Origin: Fluviicola sp.
GTDB lineage: Bacteria; Bacteroidota; Bacteroidia; Flavobacteriales_D; Crocinitomicaceae
Direction: 5' to 3'
DNA length: 64,000 bases
Assembly (NCBI RefSeq): GCF_029266855.1
Contig: NZ_JAQSWB010000003.1
Coordinates: forward strand, 1-64,000
The translations under genes and the position numbers were made by a program. Of the stretch, positions 28,010-36,141 are shown piece by piece (position 1 is the first letter of the stretch; every line of letters starts with the position of its first letter). Under the pieces are notes generated by a model. The model saw nothing but the letters and a program-made list of their open reading frames with translations, did not search any database and had not been told where the DNA came from.

Positions 28010-28216
28010 CTATTTTTCTTCTCTGTCTTTTTTGATTGTCGTATATAAACGAAATGCTCTGTACGCGGCATAACCGAGCAGCAGAACAATAAATGCATTG
28101 CGTTTGAACCCGTAGATTTTTTCGATAAACAAATCTGTGAATAGCAGGTAATAAGTCATGACTAAACACATGATGATCATGAAACCTGCAACAATATGTG
28201 TGATGTTTTTATACAT
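28010..28216 (-). CDS. Small two-helix membrane protein
   Basis: From ATG 28216 the product has 68 residues with two hydrophobic helices (THIVAGFMIIMCLVMTYYLL and FIVLLLGYAAYRAFRLY) and a charged C-terminus (TIKKDREEK). It lies 4 bases before the PstS-like start and after a strong hairpin that separates it from tonB. It is a conserved-looking position in the cluster, but no function is known to me. Confidence 0.75.
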   Translation of the reverse strand: MYKNITHIVAGFMIIMCLVMTYYLLFTDLFIEKIYGFKRNAFIVLLLGYAAYRAFRLYTTIKKDREEK

Positions 28217-28225
28217 GTTAATGCG

Positions 28226-28255
28226 AAAAATCCCCCTCGGCATAGCTGAGGGGGA
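28226..28255 (-). terminator. Strong hairpin inside the Ton cluster
   Basis: TCCCCCTC and GAGGGGGA form a near-perfect 25-base hairpin (28231-28255); on the minus strand five T residues follow. It lies between the tonB stop and the small membrane gene, so it should reduce transcription into the pstS-like and TPR genes. Confidence 0.8.
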
Positions 28256-28274
28256 CTATTTAAGAATAATGAAA

Positions 28275-29135
28275 TTAATTCAATTTGAATGTTACCGGAA
28301 GGGAGAAGATACTGTTCACCGGTTTTCCGTTGTTCTTTCCTGGTGACCATTTCGGCATTCCTTTTACAACACGGATTGCTTCTGCGTCACATTCAGGACA
28401 GTCAGTTACACCTTTTTTCAATTTTACGTTGGAGATATAACCATTCTCACTTACGACAAACTGGATGTAACATTTTCCCTGGATTCCCATTTCCTGGGCA
28501 ACCTGCGGGTAGTGAATGTTTTCACTCAGGTACTTCAAAAGAGCTGCACGACCTCCGGGGAAATCTGCCGGTTCATCTACGAATTCGTAAATTACTTCCT
28601 CTTTTTTCTCTACCTTTTCCTCTTTCGGTTTTGGAGGAGTCGGATCTACCTTTGCAAACGGATCGCCTTCGTTCTCATTGGTCTCAGTTGAAGCCTTCGT
28701 GTCCTCCACATCCGTTTGAGTTACCGGAGGAGTATCGACTTCGTCATCTGTTACCACAGGAGGTAGGAACTGAACGGTTTTTTCCATTGGCGGGATTTCC
28801 GGCTCAAGAGGTTCAATGATTTCCTCTTCCAAAGGAGCATCAACAGCAAATGCTGTTAAATCCAAAGGAACTTCTTTTGGTTTTTCTTCCGGAAGGTTCA
28901 TAATTAACTTATAAATTCCGAAAGTCGTTCCAATGAACAGGATCACACCGGCCATAACAAGTATCAGGTTGCGGCTGTAATTCGTTCGGATCTGGTACGC
29001 ACCGTATTCGTGGTTGCGGTCCTCAAAAACGATCTCATTACGCTCGTCAGATGTTACTTGCTGCCAGGTTTTAGAGCTGAAGTACTCGTATAACGAAATA
29101 CCTGCTACTAATAGAATTACGATTGTTATTAACAT
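28275..29135 (-). CDS. TonB energy transducer of the ExbBDD operon
   Basis: It has two N-terminal hydrophobic segments around the cytoplasmic VFEDRNHEYGAYQIR motif, a Pro/Glu/Lys-rich spacer (DPTPPKPKEEKVEKKEE), and a C-terminal TonB domain (FVDEPADFPGGRAALLKYL, CYIQFVVSENGYISNVKL, MPKWSPGKNNGKPVN). The position marked TDCPEC gives a C-x-x-C motif. It starts 2 bases after exbD and should carry proton-motive energy to outer-membrane receptors. Confidence 0.94.
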   Translation of the reverse strand: MLITIVILLVAGISLYEYFSSKTWQQVTSDERNEIVFEDRNHEYGAYQIRTNYSRNLILVMAGVILFIGTTFGIYKLIMNLPEEKPKEVPLDLTAFAVDAPLEEEIIEPLEPEIPPMEKTVQFLPPVVTDDEVDTPPVTQTDVEDTKASTETNENEGDPFAKVDPTPPKPKEEKVEKKEEVIYEFVDEPADFPGGRAALLKYLSENIHYPQVAQEMGIQGKCYIQFVVSENGYISNVKLKKGVTDCPECDAEAIRVVKGMPKWSPGKNNGKPVNSIFSLPVTFKLN

Positions 29136-29137
29136 AT

Positions 29138-29785
29138 CTATTTATTTAATGCTTTGTCTAACAATGCCTGTTCGCTGTTCATGATATCTACCGGAGCAAT
29201 TACCCCGACAGATGCAATATACAACTCATCAATTACATCAATAAAGTTTCTCGTCTTGGCCTTCATATCCGTTTTTACCAAAACTTTCAGCGCTCTCTTA
29301 TCTTTTTTTGCCTCATTCAAATTTCTCTTGTAAATTGAATCTGCAATTTGATTACGCTGCAGTTTTCCGTCCAGTTCTACTTTCTTCATCAGAACAAATT
29401 TATTCTCTTCTACAAGAAGTTTTCTAAGACCAGTCGGACCAAAATCCGTTTCGGTCAACTGTGTAGGAGGTTCACCGTCCTTGTTTCCCTCTGGGTGAAA
29501 CTCGCCTTTGTAGTAAAACAAACGATCATCAGATACGATAAATGTAATCGCGTTATTTACTAAACGAGATGGATCCTTTGGATCAGGCGGTTCCTGCTCT
29601 TTAGCTGGGTATACCAGGCTCATTACCTTTGGTTTCGCAAATGTTGAAGTCAATACGAAGAAAGTCAACAACAGGAAACCTAAATCCACCATGGGAGTCA
29701 TATCGATACGCGCAGGTGCTTTCTTAGGACGTTTTTTACCACCTCCTTTTTTGCCTCCTCCGTCATCTTGTGCTAATTCTGCCAT
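29138..29785 (-). CDS. ExbD-type biopolymer transport protein (second copy)
   Basis: A Lys/Gly-rich cytoplasmic N-terminus (GGGKKGGGKKRPKKAPA) precedes the single membrane helix with the essential Asp in RIDMTPMVDLGFLLLTFFV. The periplasmic domain (150 residues) is larger than in E. coli ExbD. Two different ExbD proteins in series are standard in Bacteroidota Ton complexes. It starts 14 bases after the first exbD. Confidence 0.94.
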   Translation of the reverse strand: MAELAQDDGGGKKGGGKKRPKKAPARIDMTPMVDLGFLLLTFFVLTSTFAKPKVMSLVYPAKEQEPPDPKDPSRLVNNAITFIVSDDRLFYYKGEFHPEGNKDGEPPTQLTETDFGPTGLRKLLVEENKFVLMKKVELDGKLQRNQIADSIYKRNLNEAKKDKRALKVLVKTDMKAKTRNFIDVIDELYIASVGVIAPVDIMNSEQALLDKALNK

Positions 29786-29799
29786 CTTTTCCTGTTATT

Positions 29800-30486
29800 T
29801 TATTTAACTACTGCTGATGCTTCTTGCGAAGTAATGAAGTTCAAGTTGTTCAGGTTCAGATCACGGAAGGTTTCGATAGCGCTTTTAACACGCACGTACT
29901 CCGCATCCATTGCTGCTTTCAATACAAACTTCGGTTTATAATCCTCTGCCTTTAAGGGCTCCTGACCTTTACCTTGTTTCGAACTTTCTTCTTCGAACAT
30001 TTTCTTTCCGTAATCAAGCATTTCGCGGTTCGCGAAATTGATCCAGTCTTTCAATTCATTGTGCAAACTGTCAGAAGGAATCCCGACCTCAGTAGGGAAT
30101 GCCTTTCTTCCTGCACCGTCCAATGAAAGATATTGGGGAAGTTGATTCATAGAACAGCCAATACTCGTAATTCTTACGAATTCCTTCATATTGTCTTCGC
30201 TCAATGGAACTTTGTACTTAGCAGCCATTTGGGTAAGCACTTTTCTACGCACCTCTTCTCCTGTACAGGAAAAGAAAATACGACCTCCTTTATCAACAGT
30301 CACTAATATCAACGTCTTTTCGGGAATATCTTTTTCTCCGATGGACGATGGAATAGAAACATCAACTGGTTCATCTGTACGGAATGTTGCTGCAAGCATG
30401 AAGAAAGTAACCAAGAGGAAAGCCAAATCCACCATCGGCGTCATGTCGATGGATGGGGATCCTTTGGATGTTTTAATTTCTGCCAT
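29800..30486 (-). CDS. ExbD-type biopolymer transport protein (first copy)
   Basis: The N-terminus SIDMTPMVDLAFLLVTFFMLA has the proton-carrying Asp in the single membrane helix. The periplasmic part is long (~190 residues) with an insertion between the usual strands, including KDWINFANREMLDYGKKMF. It follows exbB by 31 bases and is clearly related to, but not identical with, its downstream neighbour. Confidence 0.93.
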   Translation of the reverse strand: MAEIKTSKGSPSIDMTPMVDLAFLLVTFFMLAATFRTDEPVDVSIPSSIGEKDIPEKTLILVTVDKGGRIFFSCTGEEVRRKVLTQMAAKYKVPLSEDNMKEFVRITSIGCSMNQLPQYLSLDGAGRKAFPTEVGIPSDSLHNELKDWINFANREMLDYGKKMFEEESSKQGKGQEPLKAEDYKPKFVLKAAMDAEYVRVKSAIETFRDLNLNNLNFITSQEASAVVK

Positions 30487-30517
30487 TCCTTAATATTTTA
30501 TACCGTTTAAACGGATA

Positions 30518-31321
30518 TTAGTTGTTATTTGCATTGAAGTTCTGAACGATAGCAAATCCAGCCTCATCCATTGCGTGTGTCATTTGATCGATCTTCGTGT
30601 TGAAGAAGTTGTAAAGGATAGTTGCAATGGTAGATGCGAAGATACCTAAGAACGTATTGATCAAGGCTTCAGAGATACCAATCGATAATTTTGTAGTATC
30701 CGGAGTACCTTGTCCCATTGCAGAGAACGAACGGATCATCCCGATTACTGTTCCGATCAAACCGATCAATGTACCAACTGATACACACGTTGAAATAATT
30801 ACAAGGTTTTTGGATAACATTGGTAACTCCAACGCGATTGCCTCGTCGATTTCTTGTTTGATGATTTCTGATTTTTCTTCTTTAGTCAAAGAAGGATCGC
30901 TTTTAACAGATTCGTATTTTTCCAAACCAGATCTGATAACGTTAGCCAAAGATCCTTTTTGTTTATCACACTCTTCGATAGCGCCTTCTAAATCGTTAGC
31001 ATCCAATAAAGATTTGATGTTTTCTACAAATTTGTTGATGTTTCCACGTCCTTTTGTTTTTGAAATGCTGATGAAACGCTCAACAGAGAAAATAATCACG
31101 ATAAGGTTTACCGCCATTAGGAAAGGTACGATAATACCACCTTTGTAAACAATTCCTAATACATTTCCTTCAATCGGATGTTCATTTGGATCGTTATTCA
31201 CGAAGTTTGACGGATCTCCTAAAATGAAATAATAGATAAGAAATCCAATTCCTAATGCAATTGCAATAGATAATGAGGCAACTAATGATGAAAAACCTCC
31301 TCCTGTTTTTGTCTTGCTCAT
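30518..31321 (-). CDS. ExbB/TolQ/MotA-family proton channel protein
   Basis: The 267-residue protein has three or four hydrophobic helices. The C-terminal two contain the family's conserved features (SVGTLIGLIGTVIGMIRSF and GISEALINTFLGIFASTIA). With two ExbDs it forms the motor that energises TonB. It is the first gene of exbB-exbD-exbD-tonB; a -7-like element lies at 31361. Confidence 0.95.
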   Translation of the reverse strand: MSKTKTGGGFSSLVASLSIAIALGIGFLIYYFILGDPSNFVNNDPNEHPIEGNVLGIVYKGGIIVPFLMAVNLIVIIFSVERFISISKTKGRGNINKFVENIKSLLDANDLEGAIEECDKQKGSLANVIRSGLEKYESVKSDPSLTKEEKSEIIKQEIDEAIALELPMLSKNLVIISTCVSVGTLIGLIGTVIGMIRSFSAMGQGTPDTTKLSIGISEALINTFLGIFASTIATILYNFFNTKIDQMTHAMDEAGFAIVQNFNANNN

Positions 31322-31360
31322 AATTTAGTCTTTATTGAAACTTTTTACATGTTTAAGCCT

Positions 31361-31393
31361 CAAACATACTAAAAAGGTTTTAATTAGTTTCAA
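31361..31393 (-). promoter_or_regulatory. Possible promoter of the exbB operon
   Basis: On the minus strand TATGTTTG (31361-31368) matches the -7 consensus, 40 bases before exbB. The nearest TTG (31391-31393) is 22 bases upstream, longer than ideal. Confidence 0.45.
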
Positions 31394-31478
31394 TCCTTTT
31401 AGTGAAATGAGTTGCCTTTTTTATCAAAATGTTTCAAAACACGTTTTAAGTACCTGAATTATCAATTAAACGAAAGAA

Positions 31479-31631
31479 ATGATTGATTCTATGGAATGTT
31501 ACGCTAAAATAAAGCCTGCATTAACCCCAAATGAACTTTTCAATTCTCAGGATTCTGTACAAGCAAGCTTATATTTGGTTCAATCGGAAGATTATTTGGA
31601 AAGAAATTACACTGTTTTGCAACCGTCCTGA
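31479..31631 (+). CDS. Possible 50-residue small ORF before paaZ
   Basis: In the 351-base gap between exbB and paaZ an ATG preceded by GAAAGAA opens a 50-codon frame (MIDSMECYAKIKPALTPNEL at its start), ending in TGA close to the paaZ promoter. It has no signal peptide or known motif. The absence of internal stops over 50 codons in AT-rich DNA is only weak support. Confidence 0.25.
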   Translation: MIDSMECYAKIKPALTPNELFNSQDSVQASLYLVQSEDYLERNYTVLQPS

Positions 31632-31649
31632 TTGAGCGTTGTATATTTG
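31617..31649 (+). promoter_or_regulatory. Putative promoter of paaZ
   Basis: TATATTTG (31642-31649) matches the -7 consensus; TTG (31617-31619) lies 22 bases upstream. Initiation a few bases downstream would favour the ATG at 31673 over the one at 31652. Confidence 0.5.
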
Positions 31650-31672
31650 AAATGAAATTTCATAGGGATAAA

Positions 31673-33745
31673 ATGATACAAGTAAAGAATTATATATGCG
31701 GCCAGTGGGTTGCCGGTGAAGGTGAGGAACAAAAGATCTACAATGCGATTACCGGTGATCAGATCGGTTCTGTTTCGAGCGCCGGATTGGATTATGAAGC
31801 TGTGCTTAATTACGGGAGAACTGTTGGTGGGAAGGTCCTGCGCAAAATGACTTTCCAGGAGCGTGGGCGCATGCTGAAAGCATTGGCTCTTTTCTTAATG
31901 GAACGCAAGAAAACATATTATGAGGTCTCCGCCTGGACCGGAGCAACAAAGGTGGATTCCTGGATCGATATCGAAGGTGGGATCGGGAATTTATTTGCGA
32001 ACGCTTCTTTGAGAAGACAATTTCCGGACTTACCGTATTACGTGGATGGAACAGCGGCTCCAATGTCTAAAAACGGTTCGTTTATCGGGCACCATATCCA
32101 GGTTCCGAAACAGGGAGTAGCAATTCATATCAATGCGTTTAACTTCCCGATCTGGGGAATGCTGGAGAAAATTGCGGTGAACCTGATGGCAGGTGTTCCT
32201 GCGATCGTGAAACCTTCTGAGTTTACGAGTTATCTCACCGAGGTAATGGTGAAGGATATCATTGATTCAAAAATTCTTCCGGAAGGAGCATTACAGTTGG
32301 TTTCGGGTTTTGGCCGCGGAATTATCGATCACGTCATAAGTCAGGATGTGGTAAGTTTTACCGGAAGTGCATTTACCGGGCGCAAATTAAAGGCACACCC
32401 GAGATTATTGGAGGAATCGGTTCCGTTTAACCTGGAGGCAGATTCCCTGAATGCAATGATTTTGGGGCAGAAAGCTGCACCGGGAACGGAAGAGTTTGAC
32501 ATTTTTGTGAAGGAGGTCACACGAGAGATCACGATCAAAGCCGGGCAGAAATGTACGGCTGTTCGTAGGATCCTGGTTCCTGAAGATTTTGTTGAAGAGG
32601 TTCAGAAAGGAGTTTCGGCTCGTTTGGCATCTACAACGATCGGTGATCCGAAAGTGGAGGGTGTACGAATGGGATCTTTGGTGAACAGAACACAGGTTGA
32701 CCGCGTGCGCGAAAATGTGGAATTGCTTGCGAAATCACAGCAAATCGTTTACGGTAACATGGATCAGTTTGATGTACTTGGGGCGGATAAGGATAAAGGA
32801 GCTTTCTTTTCCCCGATCCTGTTCCTGAATGATTCGCCTTTTGACAAACAGGACGTTCACAACATAGAAGCTTTCGGGCCGGTATCCACGATTATGCCTT
32901 ACAAAGACCTGGATCAGGCAATTGAATTAACTAAATTAGGAAAAGGTTCACTGGTAACATCGATTGTGACCGCCGACGATAAAGAAGCACGCGAGTTTGT
33001 GGTTGAAGCAGCTTGTGTGAACGGACGAATCCTGGTTCTGAATAAAGATTGTGCAAAGGAAAGTACCGGACACGGATCTCCGATGCCGTTGTTAACACAT
33101 GGCGGACCGGGACGAGCAGGTGGCGGTGAAGAAATGGGCGGAAAGCGCGGAGTGATGCATTATATGCAGCGCACGGCGATCCAGGGACATCCAACGACCA
33201 TTACGGAGATTACACAGGTTTTCCAGCAAGGTGCAAAGGGAAATCTAAGTTCCGTTCATCCCTTCAAGAAGCATTATGAAGAATTGGTTGTGGGAGATCA
33301 GCTGATTACCGACAGCCGCTTAATTACTGCTGAAGATATTGATGCATTTGCTGCTTTGAGTGGAGACAATTTCTACGCTCACAAAAGGGAGACAAATTTT
33401 ACAGGAACCATGTTTGATGAGCAGGTGGCGCATGGATACCTGATCATGAGTATTTCAGCAGGATTGTTTGTGGATAGTTACGAGATTAATCCGGTGTTGC
33501 TGAACTATGGTATTGATGAATTGCGTTTTACGAAACCGGTTTATGCGGGAGCAAACATCCACATTCGATTTACCTGTAAAGAGAAAATCAGTACGGATGT
33601 CACTCCGAATGATGAAGATCCGAAGACGCATATTCAACGCGGAGTAGTAAAATGGCTGGTTGAAATGCTGGATGATACGGATGAACCATTGGTAGGGATT
33701 GCTACTATCCTGACTATGGTTAAAAAACTAGATCAGAGTAAATAA
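31673..33745 (+). CDS. paaZ: PaaZ: oxepin-CoA hydrolase / aldehyde dehydrogenase fusion
   Basis: The first ~520 residues are an aldehyde dehydrogenase (INAFNFPIWGMLEKIA, VSFTGSAFTGRKL, and the nucleophilic Cys in KAGQKCTAVRRILVPE). The last ~150 residues are a MaoC-type (R)-hydratase domain (FAALSGDNFYAHKRE, EQVAHGYLIMSISAGLF). This is the architecture of PaaZ, which opens the oxepin-CoA ring in aerobic phenylacetate breakdown and oxidises the aldehyde. No other paa gene is in the window. ATG 31673 is preferred over 31652. Confidence 0.93.
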   Translation: MIQVKNYICGQWVAGEGEEQKIYNAITGDQIGSVSSAGLDYEAVLNYGRTVGGKVLRKMTFQERGRMLKALALFLMERKKTYYEVSAWTGATKVDSWIDIEGGIGNLFANASLRRQFPDLPYYVDGTAAPMSKNGSFIGHHIQVPKQGVAIHINAFNFPIWGMLEKIAVNLMAGVPAIVKPSEFTSYLTEVMVKDIIDSKILPEGALQLVSGFGRGIIDHVISQDVVSFTGSAFTGRKLKAHPRLLEESVPFNLEADSLNAMILGQKAAPGTEEFDIFVKEVTREITIKAGQKCTAVRRILVPEDFVEEVQKGVSARLASTTIGDPKVEGVRMGSLVNRTQVDRVRENVELLAKSQQIVYGNMDQFDVLGADKDKGAFFSPILFLNDSPFDKQDVHNIEAFGPVSTIMPYKDLDQAIELTKLGKGSLVTSIVTADDKEAREFVVEAACVNGRILVLNKDCAKESTGHGSPMPLLTHGGPGRAGGGEEMGGKRGVMHYMQRTAIQGHPTTITEITQVFQQGAKGNLSSVHPFKKHYEELVVGDQLITDSRLITAEDIDAFAALSGDNFYAHKRETNFTGTMFDEQVAHGYLIMSISAGLFVDSYEINPVLLNYGIDELRFTKPVYAGANIHIRFTCKEKISTDVTPNDEDPKTHIQRGVVKWLVEMLDDTDEPLVGIATILTMVKKLDQSK

Positions 33746-33762
33746 ATCTGTTCGTTTAATCA

Positions 33763-33800
33763 AGGAAGGGGAGACTGGAAATAGTCTTCCCTTTGTTTTT
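33763..33800 (+). terminator. Terminator of paaZ
   Basis: GGAAGGGGAGACT pairs with AGTCTTCCCTT around a short loop and is followed by TTTGTTTTTT. It insulates the TonB-domain array that starts about 50 bases further on. Confidence 0.8.
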
Positions 33801-33852
33801 TATATCTTAGCAGGGTCAATCAATTTAAATGTCTAAATTTCAAGGAATCACC

Positions 33853-34992
33853 ATGCGTATCTCAATCAATATAAGCCTGTTTTTAGTCCTCTTTACGTCA
33901 CTGCCTGCAGGTGCTCAATCTGCAAAGGAATTGAATAAGCAGTTGCGTGCTGAACTGGCTGTGGAGCAGCAGAAACAGGATTCCTGCCATTCGGTTTTCC
34001 TTCGATCGTACCGGGAACTGGACAGTGTGAAAGAAAGCGTGTACATTAAACTGCAAAAATTGTCTGAAGCGGCAAGATCGATCAGGGAAACCTACAGTTC
34101 TGTTTCCTCCTCACTGAATACGTTAAAGAGCCTGGGCAGGTATCCGGATATGGATTTCAAAGAGTTGAATGCACTGAAGGATTACTCTGATTTTATAAAA
34201 CCGATCAAGGGCTCGCTGAAAACAAAAGAACGCTTTGAGGTGGTTTTAAATAACGAAAATCTTGAAAAAGCTAAAACAAAGGAGCAAAATCAATTGTGGG
34301 GGCAGAAGCTTGTGGAGTACCGGGATAAGGCGGCGTTGAACGCATCCGGTTTCAGGAAAAATGAAGCAGCACGGATACAATTGCAAAGCTTTTCTCCGCA
34401 ACTGGACTCAATTCTGATAGGATATCAGTATGTCACTGAAGATCTGCTGCCAAGAAAAGCGCAGTTGGAGAAGGAACTTGATGTACTTCGTGAGAATTAC
34501 CGCTTGAAAGGTCCGGAAGGATTCTCGTTCGCGTATAGAGAAGCTTTTCCGGATATTCATCCGCTTCCTCCAAGGGAGAATGGTGATATTGTAATGGATG
34601 GAACAATCGAAAGTGAAGGCGATTATGATGCTGTACCGGTGCAGAAAGAGTCAAGTATCCCTGTTCAGGAACCTGAGATTTACGAAATCGTTGACGAACC
34701 GGCAATATTTCCGGGAGGTTATGATGCTTTGAAGAAATACCTGGCAGAGAATATTGTTTATCCTTCGTTTGCCAAAGAAGCCGGGATTTCCGGAAAAGTA
34801 TTTCTGAAATTTGTTGTTTCAGATAAAGGGAGGATTTCAAATGTGAAAATCATGCGGGGAATCCCCGATTGTCCGGAATGTGATAAGGAAGCAATTCGCG
34901 TTGTAAAAGGAATGCCTGCCTGGATTCCGGGTAAGGTCAAGGGCAAAGCGGTGAACTCCGTTTTCAATCTCCCTGTTCAATTTAAACTATAG
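33853..34992 (+). CDS. Exported coiled-coil protein with TonB C-terminal domain (array gene 1)
   Basis: Translation probably starts at ATG 33853, which has AAGGA upstream and directly precedes a signal peptide (RISINISLFLVLFTSLPAGAQ); the frame is open from 33829. Mature residues begin QSAKELNKQLRAEL and form a long charged helix up to about residue 215. A LRENYRLKGPEGFSFAYREA segment links to a TonB C-terminal domain (VDEPAIFPGGYDALKKYL, CPECDKEAIRVVKGMPAWIPG). A cleaved signal would leave no membrane anchor, unlike a true energy transducer. First of four paralogues, 2 bases before the next. Confidence 0.85.
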   Translation: MRISINISLFLVLFTSLPAGAQSAKELNKQLRAELAVEQQKQDSCHSVFLRSYRELDSVKESVYIKLQKLSEAARSIRETYSSVSSSLNTLKSLGRYPDMDFKELNALKDYSDFIKPIKGSLKTKERFEVVLNNENLEKAKTKEQNQLWGQKLVEYRDKAALNASGFRKNEAARIQLQSFSPQLDSILIGYQYVTEDLLPRKAQLEKELDVLRENYRLKGPEGFSFAYREAFPDIHPLPPRENGDIVMDGTIESEGDYDAVPVQKESSIPVQEPEIYEIVDEPAIFPGGYDALKKYLAENIVYPSFAKEAGISGKVFLKFVVSDKGRISNVKIMRGIPDCPECDKEAIRVVKGMPAWIPGKVKGKAVNSVFNLPVQFKL

Positions 34993-34994
34993 CT

Positions 34995-36137
34995 ATGAAA
35001 AATCTACTATTTCTGCTTGTAATTATAATTTATTCGTTTAGTTACGGGCAATCCGCAAAGAAATTGAATAAGCGACTCTTGGCTGAGTTCGCTTCGGAAC
35101 AACAAAAACAAGATTCCGCTTTTGCTGTTTTCTCGCAAACAAAGCGGGAATTTGATTCGCTCAAAAGAGTGACAAATGGAAAGATGGATTTGTTGTCCAA
35201 CGAAGAACGGCGGGCTGTGAAATCAGTTGACAAAACTATTGAATTCATCAGTCAGTTGGAAGAGCTGGGATTTAATCCTTATGCTATAATCCCGAAGGAT
35301 GATCCCAATAGAAAAGAATTCCCAAGGTACCGGGAATTTATCAGGCCGCTTAAGGAAATAATGAGAACAGAGGTGAAATTTGATAAGGTATCAAACAGGC
35401 TTTATTTGGAGGGCCTCAAACGAAAGGAGCAAAATGTCATGCTGACCGAAAAAATCAGCGAATATAAAACGCATTCGAAGGACAACGCTATCCACCAGGA
35501 GAACTTGGAGTCGAATATGGAAAAATTACTTGCCTTTTTTCCGAAAATGGATTCCTTGTCTCGTTACTATAAAGCGGTAACGGATGAATTCAAAATCAAA
35601 GGAGCTAAGTTGGAAAGTAAACTCGACGCATTGCGGGCAGAATATATCGAAAAAGGACCGCGTGGATTCTCTGATGCCTACAAAAAAGTCTTCTATGATG
35701 CATTTCCACCTTCGCCGGAAGAAATGATCCAGGAAGTTGAAATGACTAAAGCAGGATGGGGTGATGGTACTTACGATATGGTAATAGCTCCGCCGGTCGA
35801 GCCAAAAGATCAGGAGGTAGTATATGATTATGTGGAGGAACCCGCAAGTTTTCCGGGTGGGAGCGAAGCTTTGAAAACGTTTATTTCCAAAAACTTGCGT
35901 TACCCTGAATCAATGAAAGAAGCCGGAGTACAGGGGAAAGTGTATTTGAAATTCGTGGTTTCTGAAACGGGGGAGATTTCTGATGTTAAAATTGCAAGAG
36001 GTATTCCCGGTTGTAAAGAGTGCGATACGGAGGCAATCCGTATGGCCAAAACAATGCCGCTTTGGATTCCCGGTAAGAATAATGGGAAAGCGGTGAAGTC
36101 TTATTTTATTTTGCCAGTTAAATTTCAATTGGAATGA
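34995..36137 (+). CDS. Exported coiled-coil protein with TonB C-terminal domain (array gene 2)
   Basis: Signal peptide (KNLLFLLVIIIYSFSYGQ), then QSAKKLNKRLLAEFASEQQK and a long helical region to about residue 220. EYIEKGPRGFSDAYKKVFYD matches the linker of genes 1 and 3. The TonB domain (VEEPASFPGGSEALKTFI, YLKFVVSETGEISDVKI, MPLWIPGKNNGKAVKS) has CKEC in place of CPEC. It starts 2 bases after gene 1 and ends 4 bases before gene 3. The paralogues are well diverged in the helical part, so the array is not recent. Confidence 0.85.
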   Translation: MKNLLFLLVIIIYSFSYGQSAKKLNKRLLAEFASEQQKQDSAFAVFSQTKREFDSLKRVTNGKMDLLSNEERRAVKSVDKTIEFISQLEELGFNPYAIIPKDDPNRKEFPRYREFIRPLKEIMRTEVKFDKVSNRLYLEGLKRKEQNVMLTEKISEYKTHSKDNAIHQENLESNMEKLLAFFPKMDSLSRYYKAVTDEFKIKGAKLESKLDALRAEYIEKGPRGFSDAYKKVFYDAFPPSPEEMIQEVEMTKAGWGDGTYDMVIAPPVEPKDQEVVYDYVEEPASFPGGSEALKTFISKNLRYPESMKEAGVQGKVYLKFVVSETGEISDVKIARGIPGCKECDTEAIRMAKTMPLWIPGKNNGKAVKSYFILPVKFQLE

Positions 36138-36141
36138 TTTT

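Noticed and set aside
28289-28819. Plus-strand frame of 176 codons
   Set aside because: Antisense to the ExbBDD-linked tonB.
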